A stretch of DNA of 64,000 nt from Microcebus murinus (GCF_040939455.1 NC_134118.1:79344729-79408728); one strand, 5' to 3'. Counted from the first letter of the stretch, positions 45,281 to 58,465 are shown. Program-made: numbers and translations. The notes: generated by a model not told the origin, from the sequence alone.

Positions 45281-47349
45281 GACTCTAACCCTAACCCTTA
45301 CCCAGCCCGTCTCCTCCTCGGCCCCTGCCTGACTGACTCCTTCCCGCCCGGCCTGTCACCTGTCACCGTCCTCTGCCCCTGCCTGACACGCTCCTCCCCG
45401 CCCGGGCCGTCACCGTCCTCGGCCCCTGCCTGACGGGGCTCCTCCGTCGCCTGGGCCTTCCAAGGGCTTGGTGTGGACGCTGGTTCCAGGACGCCCTCCC
45501 AGGAACCCGGTAGCAGGGCGGCCGCAGCGTCTCGCGCCACCCAACCGTCCGCCGGCCGGCGGCCGTCGCTAAGTGGCCTGCGGGGGACGTGCCCCCACTG
45601 TGGGGCGGGCGCCCAGCCTGGTGTCTTCTCCGAGGCCCCGTGGCTGCTTTCACCCCCCCCCGCAAGGGGAGAGCCGCGGAGGTGGGGACCGCCTCCTCGT
45701 GGGGACGTACACCCAGCTCTCCACGTCGGATTCCGGGGCTCTCTGTCCTGCCAGAAGGCCCAGCTGGCCTGCGGGTCCTTAGAGTGGCAAAAACATCCGA
45801 AAACTGAGATTGAGGGTCCGGTGGTTGTCTGCACTTTTGTGCTGGGCACCCCAGGGAGGCCCGGGGGCTGGCTGGACGACGCGGTCTGCTGGGCAGGGGG
45901 GGGGGTTTGGAGGAGCAACTGATGCCCTTTGCACTTTGGGTAGCAAGTGTCTGAGGTGTCTCTGAGCCCTGCGCCATGTCGGGGGTGGGGGGTGGGAGGT
46001 CGGTGGGGGTGGAGGAGCAGGAGGAGGAGGAGGAGGAGGTGGGAAGGGCCGTGGCCTGCAGTCGTCTTCCCGGGGTGGCTTCTTCCACAGGCTGCTTGGC
46101 CTGGGCTCCCTGCACCTGGGCCTTTGGAGGACTGGCCCTGTGCTTGCCAACGCTTCCCCTGCAGGGACCCAGAGCTGGGAGGTTGCATCTCTCAGCCCTG
46201 GGTCGGGCAGAGCCCCAGCGGGCCATGCCCACAACCTCTCTCAGCACGGGTCCCCCAGAAGGCTCCTTTGGGACCAGGATTCTCTTGCGGGTGACTCTTT
46301 AAGGTCTGGCCCCTGGATGGAGGGGCACCAGGAGTAGAGGAGCAGGAAGGGGAAGGGGGTGGCCATGCGAGGGGACACTTTCAGGCCAAGTCCCAGCTTC
46401 AGCCTGATCCTCCTGGGAACCCCGGGGTGTACGTCACACCTCCTGGTTGTCCCGCTCTGAGACAAGGAGCCGGGCTTCGCATTCCCCCAGCAGCCAGTCG
46501 TGGGCTGAGGACACCTGGGGCGTTGGGAACTCCCTGGCTTCTCCTTGGCTTAACATCTGGAGCTGCTTGTGAATCGTGCCGCCACACACACACCCGAGTG
46601 CAGGTGTCTTCTGCACAGACTGCGGGCCTCGCTCTTCTGAATGCCGCTAGCTCGCCACCCACCCACGGGTGAACCTGGTCAGGGTACTTTCTCTCGGGGG
46701 CAGACTCTGATCCTGGCGGGCTACCGGTGTTTCTGTTTGCTCGTTTCTTTCTTCCATTTCGGGAAAGGCTTCCTTACTGGGTGTGGAAATCTCCTATGCC
46801 TTTCCTCGCCTATTCTGTCAGCTTTAAAATTCTCTTTCAGTTGCCACCCTCACAGATGGATTAGGAAACTCTTTCCGGTGCACTCATTAGTGAAATGACC
46901 TCAATGAAGCTGGAATCCAATATCTAATGGCCGATTTTTAGCGAGTCCACACGCCAGGGTGGTCGGGGTCCAATGCAGCCCCGGCCAGGCCCAGGCCCCG
47001 GCCCCTTGGACTGGGCCACAGGAGGACACAGAGGAGGGTCCCGGCCCCCCCGGTCGCGTTGCCGGCAGTTCTCCAAGGGCTTGGGCGTTTTCCAGAGGTA
47101 GGAGATGGAGGGGACTGATTTCTTCAGCGCCCCACAAACCACGCCACCCCACCCATGGGACACATCCCTAGAGAGAGAGAGAGACGCCCCATACACTCGC
47201 TCCCCTCCCCCATGCGCTGTGCCCCAGCCCGGGGCCCGGGGGAATAGGCGGCAGCCCACCCACAGGGTGGGGGGCCCAGCTGAAAGGGGTTGTCGGGGAG
47301 GGCGGCCCCTGCCTGGGGTCAAAGGGCGGGCGATCCGCGCGTGCGCAAT

Positions 47350-47382
<33 letters not shown>
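47350..47382. repeat. (CGG)11 upstream of copy 14
   Basis: Eleven triplets then GGG CGG. Confidence 0.95.
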
Positions 47383-47499
47383 GGGCGGCCACGAGCTGGG
47401 GGTGGGGGGCGGGTAGGTGAAGGAGGCCAGGCGAGGAGAGGAAGGGGGCTGGAAGGTCTCCACCTTGGCGAGTCCAGCCGTGGAGGCGCATCTTGTGTG

Positions 47500-47506
<7 letters not shown>

Positions 47507-47532
<26 letters not shown>
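47507..47532. repeat. (GT)13 upstream of copy 14
   Basis: Thirteen GT. Confidence 0.95.
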
Positions 47533-47746
47533 ATAGAGAGACAGCCCCCCACCCCGGCCCACCGCTCCCTGCCCGCCCCGCCCCGCCTGTCACCCCCGTC
47601 CCTCGGAGCCCGCCGGACCCGGCCGGTGAACTCAACAGGCCCGGCCCGGCGCGGGTCAGCGCCGGTGCGGGGCCTGGGGCGGGAGGAGGCGGCGGGGAAG
47701 CGCAGAGAGGCTCGGCTTCTTGAGCGGGGCAGGGGCGCCCTCCGCC

Positions 47747-47867
47747 GTCTAGGGCCACACCACCCTGAACGCGCCCGACCTCGTCTGGTCTCGGAAGCTA
47801 AGCAGGGTCGGGCCTGGTTAGTACTTGGATGGGAGACCGCCTGGGAATACCGGGTGCCGTAGGCTTC
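47747..47867 (+). rRNA. RNA5S: 5S ribosomal RNA, copy 14
   Basis: Array-consensus 5S, 3,643 bp after copy 13, with (CGG)11 and (GT)13 upstream. Confidence 0.95.
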
Positions 47868-47870
47868 TTC

Positions 47871-47885
47871 TTTTTTTTTTTTTTT
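47871..47885 (+). terminator. Pol III terminator T15, copy 14
   Basis: T15 preceded by TTCTTC. Confidence 0.9.
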
Positions 47886-48468
47886 GTTTTGCCTCTTGTT
47901 CTGTCCCCTCTCTGGGAGCGAGGCGGCGGCCCGGGGTGGGGGTCACCCCCACCCTCAGCGCCCGCCGCGGTGCCTGGCGCCCCAGCCCGCACCGTGGGGC
48001 CTCCTCTTGTCCCAAGCCGCGACACCGCCGTCACGCGGCAGCATGCGTGGCTTCTGGACTGTCAGGTCTCAGACCAAAGGTCTGCTCTGTGGGAACCGAC
48101 ACGCTGGAGGAAACCTTGAGAGTCTGAGAGGGGAGGGAGTTCCAGAAGAAGGCCAGGATGTCATTTGGAGGGAGTATGTGACCAGAACTCGTCCCGTTGC
48201 TTTTGGGGTTCTATGGGCTACACGTAGGAATCTTTGGTGGTGGCACCTGATGTTGGGGGATCCGGAGTCGCACCCAGACCTGCTCCACAGGCCTCCTTTT
48301 ACTTTTCTCTTCGGATTCATTATTTTTAAAAAGTGTCTCTTATCTCTATGATTGCATTTTCTTTTCTCTCTCTTTTCAAGCAGATGATGGGAGTCCAAGT
48401 ATTAAGGTGACATGTGTTGCCCGTGCCCCCCTCCCCCCTGTGTTCTTATTCATTTACCTCTGATGTCG

Positions 48469-48923
48469 TTCCAGCGTATTGTGGGGGTACCAATGTTAAG
48501 GTCGGGTACGTTGCCCTCTCCCAGCCTCCCCCCTCGGGTCAGAGCCTCAAGTGCGCCCATGCCCCAGTCGGTGCGCACCCACCCCATTCCTAATGGAGGT
48601 GTATGCCCATCCCCTCCCCCCACCCGCCCGACACCCACCCGATGAAGGTGATTCCTCTGTGTCCACTTAGGTGTCCATCGGTTCGTACCCATTTGCTGGT
48701 GAGCGCGAGCACGTGGTGCTCGTGTGTCCATTCTTGGGCTACCTGGCTTACTGGAACGGGTTCCAGCTCTGGCCAGGAGAACCACGAGAGGTGCCCTCTC
48801 ACCGCTGCTCCTCCTAGCTGAATAGCACTCCGTGGTGTCCACGCGCCACATTTCATTTACGCACTCGTGGGTCGATGGGCACTCGGGTCGCTTCCAGGTC
48901 TTTGCGATTGTGACTTGTGCCCT
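48469..48923 (-). mobile_element. degenerate LINE-1 fragment, unit 14 (A/A/G)
   Basis: A/A/G haplotype. Confidence 0.65.
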
Positions 48924-50992
48924 GACTCTAACCCTAACCCTTACCCAGCCCGTCTCCTCCTCGGCCCCTGCCTGACTGACTCCTTCCCGCCCGGCCTGTC
49001 ACCTGTCACCGTCCTCTGCCCCTGCCTGACACGCTCCTCCCCGCCCGGGCCGTCACCGTCCTCGGCCCCTGCCTGACGGGGCTCCTCCGTCGCCTGGGCC
49101 TTCCAAGGGCTTGGTGTGGACGCTGGTTCCAGGACGCCCTCCCAGGAACCCGGTAGCAGGGCGGCCGCAGCGTCTCGCGCCACCCAACCGTCCGCCGGCC
49201 GGCGGCCGTCGCTAAGTGGCCTGCGGGGGACGTGCCCCCACTGTGGGGCGGGCGCCCAGCCTGGTGTCTTCTCCGAGGCCCCGTGGCTGCTTTCACCCCC
49301 CCCCGCAAGGGGAGAGCCGCGGAGGTGGGGACCGCCTCCTCGTGGGGACGTACACCCAGCTCTCCACGTCGGATTCCGGGGCTCTCTGTCCTGCCAGAAG
49401 GCCCAGCTGGCCTGCGGGTCCTTAGAGTGGCAAAAACATCCGAAAACTGAGATTGAGGGTCCGGTGGTTGTCTGCACTTTTGTGCTGGGCACCCCAGGGA
49501 GGCCCGGGGGCTGGCTGGACGACGCGGTCTGCTGGGCAGGGGGGGGGGTTTGGAGGAGCAACTGATGCCCTTTGCACTTTGGGTAGCAAGTGTCTGAGGT
49601 GTCTCTGAGCCCTGCGCCATGTCGGGGGTGGGGGGTGGGAGGTCGGTGGGGGTGGAGGAGCAGGAGGAGGAGGAGGAGGAGGTGGGAAGGGCCGTGGCCT
49701 GCAGTCGTCTTCCCGGGGTGGCTTCTTCCACAGGCTGCTTGGCCTGGGCTCCCTGCACCTGGGCCTTTGGAGGACTGGCCCTGTGCTTGCCAACGCTTCC
49801 CCTGCAGGGACCCAGAGCTGGGAGGTTGCATCTCTCAGCCCTGGGTCGGGCAGAGCCCCAGCGGGCCATGCCCACAACCTCTCTCAGCACGGGTCCCCCA
49901 GAAGGCTCCTTTGGGACCAGGATTCTCTTGCGGGTGACTCTTTAAGGTCTGGCCCCTGGATGGAGGGGCACCAGGAGTAGAGGAGCAGGAAGGGGAAGGG
50001 GGTGGCCATGCGAGGGGACACTTTCAGGCCAAGTCCCAGCTTCAGCCTGATCCTCCTGGGAACCCCGGGGTGTACGTCACACCTCCTGGTTGTCCCGCTC
50101 TGAGACAAGGAGCCGGGCTTCGCATTCCCCCAGCAGCCAGTCGTGGGCTGAGGACACCTGGGGCGTTGGGAACTCCCTGGCTTCTCCTTGGCTTAACATC
50201 TGGAGCTGCTTGTGAATCGTGCCGCCACACACACACCCGAGTGCAGGTGTCTTCTGCACAGACTGCGGGCCTCGCTCTTCTGAATGCCGCTAGCTCGCCA
50301 CCCACCCACGGGTGAACCTGGTCAGGGTACTTTCTCTCGGGGGCAGACTCTGATCCTGGCGGGCTACCGGTGTTTCTGTTTGCTCGTTTCTTTCTTCCAT
50401 TTCGGGAAAGGCTTCCTTACTGGGTGTGGAAATCTCCTATGCCTTTCCTCGCCTATTCTGTCAGCTTTAAAATTCTCTTTCAGTTGCCACCCTCACAGAT
50501 GGATTAGGAAACTCTTTCCGGTGCACTCATTAGTGAAATGACCTCAATGAAGCTGGAATCCAATATCTAATGGCCGATTTTTAGCGAGTCCACACGCCAG
50601 GGTGGTCGGGGTCCAATGCAGCCCCGGCCAGGCCCAGGCCCCGGCCCCTTGGACTGGGCCACAGGAGGACACAGAGGAGGGTCCCGGCCCCCCCGGTCGC
50701 GTTGCCGGCAGTTCTCCAAGGGCTTGGGCGTTTTCCAGAGGTAGGAGATGGAGGGGACTGATTTCTTCAGCGCCCCACAAACCACGCCACCCCACCCATG
50801 GGACACATCCCTAGAGAGAGAGAGAGACGCCCCATACACTCGCTCCCCTCCCCCATGCGCTGTGCCCCAGCCCGGGGCCCGGGGGAATAGGCGGCAGCCC
50901 ACCCACAGGGTGGGGGGCCCAGCTGAAAGGGGTTGTCGGGGAGGGCGGCCCCTGCCTGGGGTCAAAGGGCGGGCGATCCGCGCGTGCGCAAT

Positions 50993-51034
<42 letters not shown>
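50993..51034. repeat. (CGG)14 upstream of copy 15
   Basis: Fourteen triplets, the longest tract here. Confidence 0.95.
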
Positions 51035-51151
51035 GGGCGGCCACGAGCTGGGGGTGGGGGGCGGGTAGGTGAAGGAGGCCAGGCGAGGAGAGGAAGGGGG
51101 CTGGAAGGTCTCCACCTTGGCGAGTCCAGCCGTGGAGGCGCATCTTGTGTG

Positions 51152-51158
<7 letters not shown>

Positions 51159-51184
<26 letters not shown>
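51159..51184. repeat. (GT)13 upstream of copy 15
   Basis: Thirteen GT. Confidence 0.95.
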
Positions 51185-51398
51185 ATAGAGAGACAGCCCC
51201 CCACCCCGGCCCACCGCTCCCTGCCCGCCCCGCCCCGCCTGTCACCCCCGTCCCTCGGAGCCCGCCGGACCCGGCCGGTGAACTCAACAGGCCCGGCCCG
51301 GCGCGGGTCAGCGCCGGTGCGGGGCCTGGGGCGGGAGGAGGCGGCGGGGAAGCGCAGAGAGGCTCGGCTTCTTGAGCGGGGCAGGGGCGCCCTCCGCC

Positions 51399-51519
51399 GT
51401 CTAGGGCCACACCACCCTGAACGCGCCCGACCTCGTCTGGTCTCGGAAGCTAAGCAGGGTCGGGCCTGGTTAGTACTTGGATGGGAGACCGCCTGGGAAT
51501 ACCGGGTGCCGTAGGCTTC
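51399..51519 (+). rRNA. RNA5S: 5S ribosomal RNA, copy 15
   Basis: Array-consensus 5S, 3,652 bp after copy 14 (the longest interval). It has the longest triplet tract of the window, (CGG)14. Confidence 0.95.
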
Positions 51520-51522
51520 TTC

Positions 51523-51537
51523 TTTTTTTTTTTTTTT
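51523..51537 (+). terminator. Pol III terminator T15, copy 15
   Basis: T15 preceded by TTCTTC. Confidence 0.9.
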
Positions 51538-52120
51538 GTTTTGCCTCTTGTTCTGTCCCCTCTCTGGGAGCGAGGCGGCGGCCCGGGGTGGGGGTCACCC
51601 CCACCCTCAGCGCCCGCCGCGGTGCCTGGCGCCCCAGCCCGCACCGTGGGGCCTCCTCTTGTCCCAAGCCGCGACACCGCCGTCACGCGGCAGCATGCGT
51701 GGCTTCTGGACTGTCAGGTCTCAGACCAAAGGTCTGCTCTGTGGGAACCGACACGCTGGAGGAAACCTTGAGAGTCTGAGAGGGGAGGGAGTTCCAGAAG
51801 AAGGCCAGGATGTCATTTGGAGGGAGTATGTGACCAGAACTCGTCCCGTTGCTTTTGGGGTTCTATGGGCTACACGTAGGAATCTTTGGTGGTGGCACCT
51901 GATGTTGGGGGATCCGGAGTCGCACCCAGACCTGCTCCACAGGCCTCCTTTTACTTTTCTCTTCGGATTCATTATTTTTAAAAAGTGTCTCTTATCTCTA
52001 TGATTGCATTTTCTTTTCTCTCTCTTTTCAAGCAGATGATGGGAGTCCAAGTATTAAGGTGACATGTGTTGCCCGTGCCCCCCTCCCCCCTGTGTTCTTA
52101 TTCATTTACCTCTGATGTCG

Positions 52121-52575
52121 TTCCAGCGTATTGTGGGGGTACCAATGTTAAGGTCGGGTACGTTGCCCTCTCCCAGCCTCCCCCCTCGGGTCAGAGCCTC
52201 AAGTGCGCCCATGCCCCAGTCGGTGCGCACCCACCCCATTCCTAATGGAGGTGTATGCCCATCCCCTCCCCCCACCCGCCCGACACCCACCCGATGAAGG
52301 TGATTCCTCTGTGTCCACTTAGGTGTCCATCGGTTCGTACCCATTTGCTGGTGAGCGCGAGCACGTGGTGCTCGTGTGTCCATTCTTGGGCTACCTGGCT
52401 TACTGGAACGGGTTCCAGCTCTGGCCAGGAGAACCACGAGAGGTGCCCTCTCACCGCTGCTCCTCCTAGCTGAATAGCACTCCGTGGTGTCCACGCGCCA
52501 CATTTCATTTACGCACTCGTGGGTCGATGGGCACTCGGGTCGCTTCCAGGTCTTTGCGATTGTGACTTGTGCCCT
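52121..52575 (-). mobile_element. degenerate LINE-1 fragment, unit 15 (A/A/G)
   Basis: A/A/G haplotype. Confidence 0.65.
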
Positions 52576-54645
52576 GACTCTAACCCTAACCCTTACCCAG
52601 CCCGTCTCCTCCTCGGCCCCTGCCTGACTGACTCCTTCCCGCCCGGCCTGTCACCTGTCACCGTCCTCTGCCCCTGCCTGACACGCTCCTCCCCGCCCGG
52701 GCCGTCACCGTCCTCGGCCCCTGCCTGACGGGGCTCCTCCGTCGCCTGGGCCTTCCAAGGGCTTGGTGTGGACGCTGGTTCCAGGACGCCCTCCCAGGAA
52801 CCCGGTAGCAGGGCGGCCGCAGCGTCTCGCGCCACCCAACCGTCCGCCGGCCGGCGGCCGTCGCTAAGTGGCCTGCGGGGGACGTGCCCCCACTGTGGGG
52901 CGGGCGCCCAGCCTGGTGTCTTCTCCGAGGCCCCGTGGCTGCTTTCACCCCCCCCCCGCAAGGGGAGAGCCGCGGAGGTGGGGACCGCCTCCTCGTGGGG
53001 ACGTACACCCAGCTCTCCACGTCGGATTCCGGGGCTCTCTGTCCTGCCAGAAGGCCCAGCTGGCCTGCGGGTCCTTAGAGTGGCAAAAACATCCGAAAAC
53101 TGAGATTGAGGGTCCGGTGGTTGTCTGCACTTTTGTGCTGGGCACCCCAGGGAGGCCCGGGGGCTGGCTGGACGACGCGGTCTGCTGGGCAGGGGGGGGG
53201 GTTTGGAGGAGCAACTGATGCCCTTTGCACTTTGGGTAGCAAGTGTCTGAGGTGTCTCTGAGCCCTGCGCCATGTCGGGGGTGGGGGGTGGGAGGTCGGT
53301 GGGGGTGGAGGAGCAGGAGGAGGAGGAGGAGGAGGTGGGAAGGGCCGTGGCCTGCAGTCGTCTTCCCGGGGTGGCTTCTTCCACAGGCTGCTTGGCCTGG
53401 GCTCCCTGCACCTGGGCCTTTGGAGGACTGGCCCTGTGCTTGCCAACGCTTCCCCTGCAGGGACCCAGAGCTGGGAGGTTGCATCTCTCAGCCCTGGGTC
53501 GGGCAGAGCCCCAGCGGGCCATGCCCACAACCTCTCTCAGCACGGGTCCCCCAGAAGGCTCCTTTGGGACCAGGATTCTCTTGCGGGTGACTCTTTAAGG
53601 TCTGGCCCCTGGATGGAGGGGCACCAGGAGTAGAGGAGCAGGAAGGGGAAGGGGGTGGCCATGCGAGGGGACACTTTCAGGCCAAGTCCCAGCTTCAGCC
53701 TGATCCTCCTGGGAACCCCGGGGTGTACGTCACACCTCCTGGTTGTCCCGCTCTGAGACAAGGAGCCGGGCTTCGCATTCCCCCAGCAGCCAGTCGTGGG
53801 CTGAGGACACCTGGGGCGTTGGGAACTCCCTGGCTTCTCCTTGGCTTAACATCTGGAGCTGCTTGTGAATCGTGCCGCCACACACACACCCGAGTGCAGG
53901 TGTCTTCTGCACAGACTGCGGGCCTCGCTCTTCTGAATGCCGCTAGCTCGCCACCCACCCACGGGTGAACCTGGTCAGGGTACTTTCTCTCGGGGGCAGA
54001 CTCTGATCCTGGCGGGCTACCGGTGTTTCTGTTTGCTCGTTTCTTTCTTCCATTTCGGGAAAGGCTTCCTTACTGGGTGTGGAAATCTCCTATGCCTTTC
54101 CTCGCCTATTCTGTCAGCTTTAAAATTCTCTTTCAGTTGCCACCCTCACAGATGGATTAGGAAACTCTTTCCGGTGCACTCATTAGTGAAATGACCTCAA
54201 TGAAGCTGGAATCCAATATCTAATGGCCGATTTTTAGCGAGTCCACACGCCAGGGTGGTCGGGGTCCAATGCAGCCCCGGCCAGGCCCAGGCCCCGGCCC
54301 CTTGGACTGGGCCACAGGAGGACACAGAGGAGGGTCCCGGCCCCCCCGGTCGCGTTGCCGGCAGTTCTCCAAGGGCTTGGGCGTTTTCCAGAGGTAGGAG
54401 ATGGAGGGGACTGATTTCTTCAGCGCCCCACAAACCACGCCACCCCACCCATGGGACACATCCCTAGAGAGAGAGAGAGACGCCCCATACACTCGCTCCC
54501 CTCCCCCATGCGCTGTGCCCCAGCCCGGGGCCCGGGGGAATAGGCGGCAGCCCACCCACAGGGTGGGGGGCCCAGCTGAAAGGGGTTGTCGGGGAGGGCG
54601 GCCCCTGCCTGGGGTCAAAGGGCGGGCGATCCGCGCGTGCGCAAT

Positions 54646-54678
<33 letters not shown>
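54646..54678. repeat. (CGG)11 upstream of copy 16
   Basis: Eleven triplets then GGG CGG. Confidence 0.95.
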
Positions 54679-54795
54679 GGGCGGCCACGAGCTGGGGGTG
54701 GGGGGCGGGTAGGTGAAGGAGGCCAGGCGAGGAGAGGAAGGGGGCTGGAAGGTCTCCACCTTGGCGAGTCCAGCCGTGGAGGCGCATCTTGTGTG

Positions 54796-54802
<7 letters not shown>

Positions 54803-54828
<26 letters not shown>
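54803..54828. repeat. (GT)13 upstream of copy 16
   Basis: Thirteen GT. Confidence 0.95.
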
Positions 54829-55042
54829 ATAGAGAGACAGCCCCCCACCCCGGCCCACCGCTCCCTGCCCGCCCCGCCCCGCCTGTCACCCCCGTCCCTC
54901 GGAGCCCGCCGGACCCGGCCGGTGAACTCAACAGGCCCGGCCCGGCGCGGGTCAGCGCCGGTGCGGGGCCTGGGGCGGGAGGAGGCGGCGGGGAAGCGCA
55001 GAGAGGCTCGGCTTCTTGAGCGGGGCAGGGGCGCCCTCCGCC

Positions 55043-55163
55043 GTCTAGGGCCACACCACCCTGAACGCGCCCGACCTCGTCTGGTCTCGGAAGCTAAGCA
55101 GGGTCGGGCCTGGTTAGTACTTGGATGGGAGACCGCCTGGGAATACCGGGTGCCGTAGGCTTC
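55043..55163 (+). rRNA. RNA5S: 5S ribosomal RNA, copy 16
   Basis: Array-consensus 5S, 3,644 bp after copy 15, with (CGG)11 and (GT)13 upstream. Confidence 0.95.
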
Positions 55164-55166
55164 TTC

Positions 55167-55181
55167 TTTTTTTTTTTTTTT
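55167..55181 (+). terminator. Pol III terminator T15, copy 16
   Basis: T15 preceded by TTCTTC. Confidence 0.9.
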
Positions 55182-55764
55182 GTTTTGCCTCTTGTTCTGT
55201 CCCCTCTCTGGGAGCGAGGCGGCGGCCCGGGGTGGGGGTCACCCCCACCCTCAGCGCCCGCCGCGGTGCCTGGCGCCCCAGCCCGCACCGTGGGGCCTCC
55301 TCTTGTCCCAAGCCGCGACACCGCCGTCACGCGGCAGCATGCGTGGCTTCTGGACTGTCAGGTCTCAGACCAAAGGTCTGCTCTGTGGGAACCGACACGC
55401 TGGAGGAAACCTTGAGAGTCTGAGAGGGGAGGGAGTTCCAGAAGAAGGCCAGGATGTCATTTGGAGGGAGTATGTGACCAGAACTCGTCCCGTTGCTTTT
55501 GGGGTTCTATGGGCTACACGTAGGAATCTTTGGTGGTGGCACCTGATGTTGGGGGATCCGGAGTCGCACCCAGACCTGCTCCACAGGCCTCCTTTTACTT
55601 TTCTCTTCGGATTCATTATTTTTAAAAAGTGTCTCTTATCTCTATGATTGCATTTTCTTTTCTCTCTCTTTTCAAGCAGATGATGGGAGTCCAAGTATTA
55701 AGGTGACATGTGTTGCCCGTGCCCCCCTCCCCCCTGTGTTCTTATTCATTTACCTCTGATGTCG

Positions 55765-56219
55765 TTCCAGCGTATTGTGGGGGTACCAATGTTAAGGTCG
55801 GGTACGTTGCCCTCTCCCAGCCTCCCCCCTCGGGTCAGAGCCTCAAGTGCGCCCATGCCCCAGTCGGTGCGCACCCACCCCATTCCTAATGGAGGTGTAT
55901 GCCCATCCCCTCCCCCCACCCGCCCGACACCCACCCGATGAAGGTGATTCCTCTGTGTCCACTTAGGTGTCCATCGGTTCGTACCCATTTGCTGGTGAGC
56001 GCGAGCACGTGGTGCTCGTGTGTCCATTCTTGGGCTACCTGGCTTACTGGAACGGGTTCCAGCTCTGGCCAGGAGAACCACGAGAGGTGCCCTCTCACCG
56101 CTGCTCCTCCTAGCTGAATAGCACTCCGTGGTGTCCACGCGCCACATTTCATTTACGCACTCGTGGGTCGATGGGCACTCGGGTCGCTTCCAGGTCTTTG
56201 CGATTGTGACTTGTGCCCT
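55765..56219 (-). mobile_element. degenerate LINE-1 fragment, unit 16 (A/A/G)
   Basis: A/A/G haplotype. Confidence 0.65.
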
Positions 56220-58289
56220 GACTCTAACCCTAACCCTTACCCAGCCCGTCTCCTCCTCGGCCCCTGCCTGACTGACTCCTTCCCGCCCGGCCTGTCACCT
56301 GTCACCGTCCTCTGCCCCTGCCTGACACGCTCCTCCCCGCCCGGGCCGTCACCGTCCTCGGCCCCTGCCTGACGGGGCTCCTCCGTCGCCTGGGCCTTCC
56401 AAGGGCTTGGTGTGGACGCTGGTTCCAGGACGCCCTCCCAGGAACCCGGTAGCAGGGCGGCCGCAGCGTCTCGCGCCACCCAACCGTCCGCCGGCCGGCG
56501 GCCGTCGCTAAGTGGCCTGCGGGGGACGTGCCCCCACTGTGGGGCGGGCGCCCAGCCTGGTGTCTTCTCCGAGGCCCCGTGGCTGCTTTCACCCCCCCCC
56601 CGCAAGGGGAGAGCCGCGGAGGTGGGGACCGCCTCCTCGTGGGGACGTACACCCAGCTCTCCACGTCGGATTCCGGGGCTCTCTGTCCTGCCAGAAGGCC
56701 CAGCTGGCCTGCGGGTCCTTAGAGTGGCAAAAACATCCGAAAACTGAGATTGAGGGTCCGGTGGTTGTCTGCACTTTTGTGCTGGGCACCCCAGGGAGGC
56801 CCGGGGGCTGGCTGGACGACGCGGTCTGCTGGGCAGGGGGGGGGGTTTGGAGGAGCAACTGATGCCCTTTGCACTTTGGGTAGCAAGTGTCTGAGGTGTC
56901 TCTGAGCCCTGCGCCATGTCGGGGGTGGGGGGTGGGAGGTCGGTGGGGGTGGAGGAGCAGGAGGAGGAGGAGGAGGAGGTGGGAAGGGCCGTGGCCTGCA
57001 GTCGTCTTCCCGGGGTGGCTTCTTCCACAGGCTGCTTGGCCTGGGCTCCCTGCACCTGGGCCTTTGGAGGACTGGCCCTGTGCTTGCCAACGCTTCCCCT
57101 GCAGGGACCCAGAGCTGGGAGGTTGCATCTCTCAGCCCTGGGTCGGGCAGAGCCCCAGCGGGCCATGCCCACAACCTCTCTCAGCACGGGTCCCCCAGAA
57201 GGCTCCTTTGGGACCAGGATTCTCTTGCGGGTGACTCTTTAAGGTCTGGCCCCTGGATGGAGGGGCACCAGGAGTAGAGGAGCAGGAAGGGGAAGGGGGT
57301 GGCCATGCGAGGGGACACTTTCAGGCCAAGTCCCAGCTTCAGCCTGATCCTCCTGGGAACCCCGGGGTGTACGTCACACCTCCTGGTTGTCCCGCTCTGA
57401 GACAAGGAGCCGGGCTTCGCATTCCCCCAGCAGCCAGTCGTGGGCTGAGGACACCTGGGGCGTTGGGAACTCCCTGGCTTCTCCTTGGCTTAACATCTGG
57501 AGCTGCTTGTGAATCGTGCCGCCACACACACACCCGAGTGCAGGTGTCTTCTGCACAGACTGCGGGCCTCGCTCTTCTGAATGCCGCTAGCTCGCCACCC
57601 ACCCACGGGTGAACCTGGTCAGGGTACTTTCTCTCGGGGGCAGACTCTGATCCTGGCGGGCTACCGGTGTTTCTGTTTGCTCGTTTCTTTCTTCCATTTC
57701 GGGAAAGGCTTCCTTACTGGGTGTGGAAATCTCCTATGCCTTTCCTCGCCTATTCTGTCAGCTTTAAAATTCTCTTTCAGTTGCCACCCTCACAGATGGA
57801 TTAGGAAACTCTTTCCGGTGCACTCATTAGTGAAATGACCTCAATGAAGCTGGAATCCAATATCTAATGGCCGATTTTTAGCGAGTCCACACGCCAGGGT
57901 GGTCGGGGTCCAATGCAGCCCCGGCCAGGCCCAGGCCCCGGCCCCTTGGACTGGGCCACAGGAGGACACAGAGGAGGGTCCCGGCCCCCCCGGTCGCGTT
58001 GCCGGCAGTTCTCCAAGGGCTTGGGCGTTTTCCAGAGGTAGGAGATGGAGGGGACTGATTTCTTCAGCGCCCCACAAACCACGCCACCCCACCCATGGGA
58101 CACATCCCTAGAGAGAGAGAGAGACGCCCCATACACTCGCTCCCCTCCCCCATGCGCTGTGCCCCAGCCCGGGGCCCGGGGGAATAGGCGGCAGCCCACC
58201 CACAGGGTGGGGGGCCCAGCTGAAAGGGGTTGTCGGGGAGGGCGGCCCCTGCCTGGGGTCAAAGGGCGGGCGATCCGCGCGTGCGCAAT

Positions 58290-58310
58290 CGGCGGCGGCG
58301 GCGGCGGCGG
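58290..58310. repeat. (CGG)7 upstream of copy 17, GGG break lost
   Basis: Seven triplets run straight into CCACGAG. The GGG interruption found in all other units is absent. Confidence 0.95.
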
Positions 58311-58421
58311 CCACGAGCTGGGGGTGGGGGGCGGGTAGGTGAAGGAGGCCAGGCGAGGAGAGGAAGGGGGCTGGAAGGTCTCCACCTTGGCGAGTCCAGC
58401 CGTGGAGGCGCATCTTGTGTG

Positions 58422-58428
<7 letters not shown>

Positions 58429-58462
<34 letters not shown>
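58429..58462. repeat. (GT)17 upstream of copy 17
   Basis: Seventeen GT, the longest allele. It gains 8 bp by GT units rather than by GAGTGT. Confidence 0.95.

Positions 58463-58465
<3 letters not shown>

Larger units (their letters stand above)
44225..47746. other. 5S intergenic spacer 13 (3,522 bp)
   Basis: A/A/G, ggacAcag, C9, (CGG)11. Confidence 0.85.
47868..51398. other. 5S intergenic spacer 14 (3,531 bp), longest
   Basis: A/A/G, ggacAcag, C9, (CGG)14. Confidence 0.85.
51520..55042. other. 5S intergenic spacer 15 (3,523 bp)
   Basis: A/A/G, ggacAcag, C10, (CGG)11. Confidence 0.85.
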
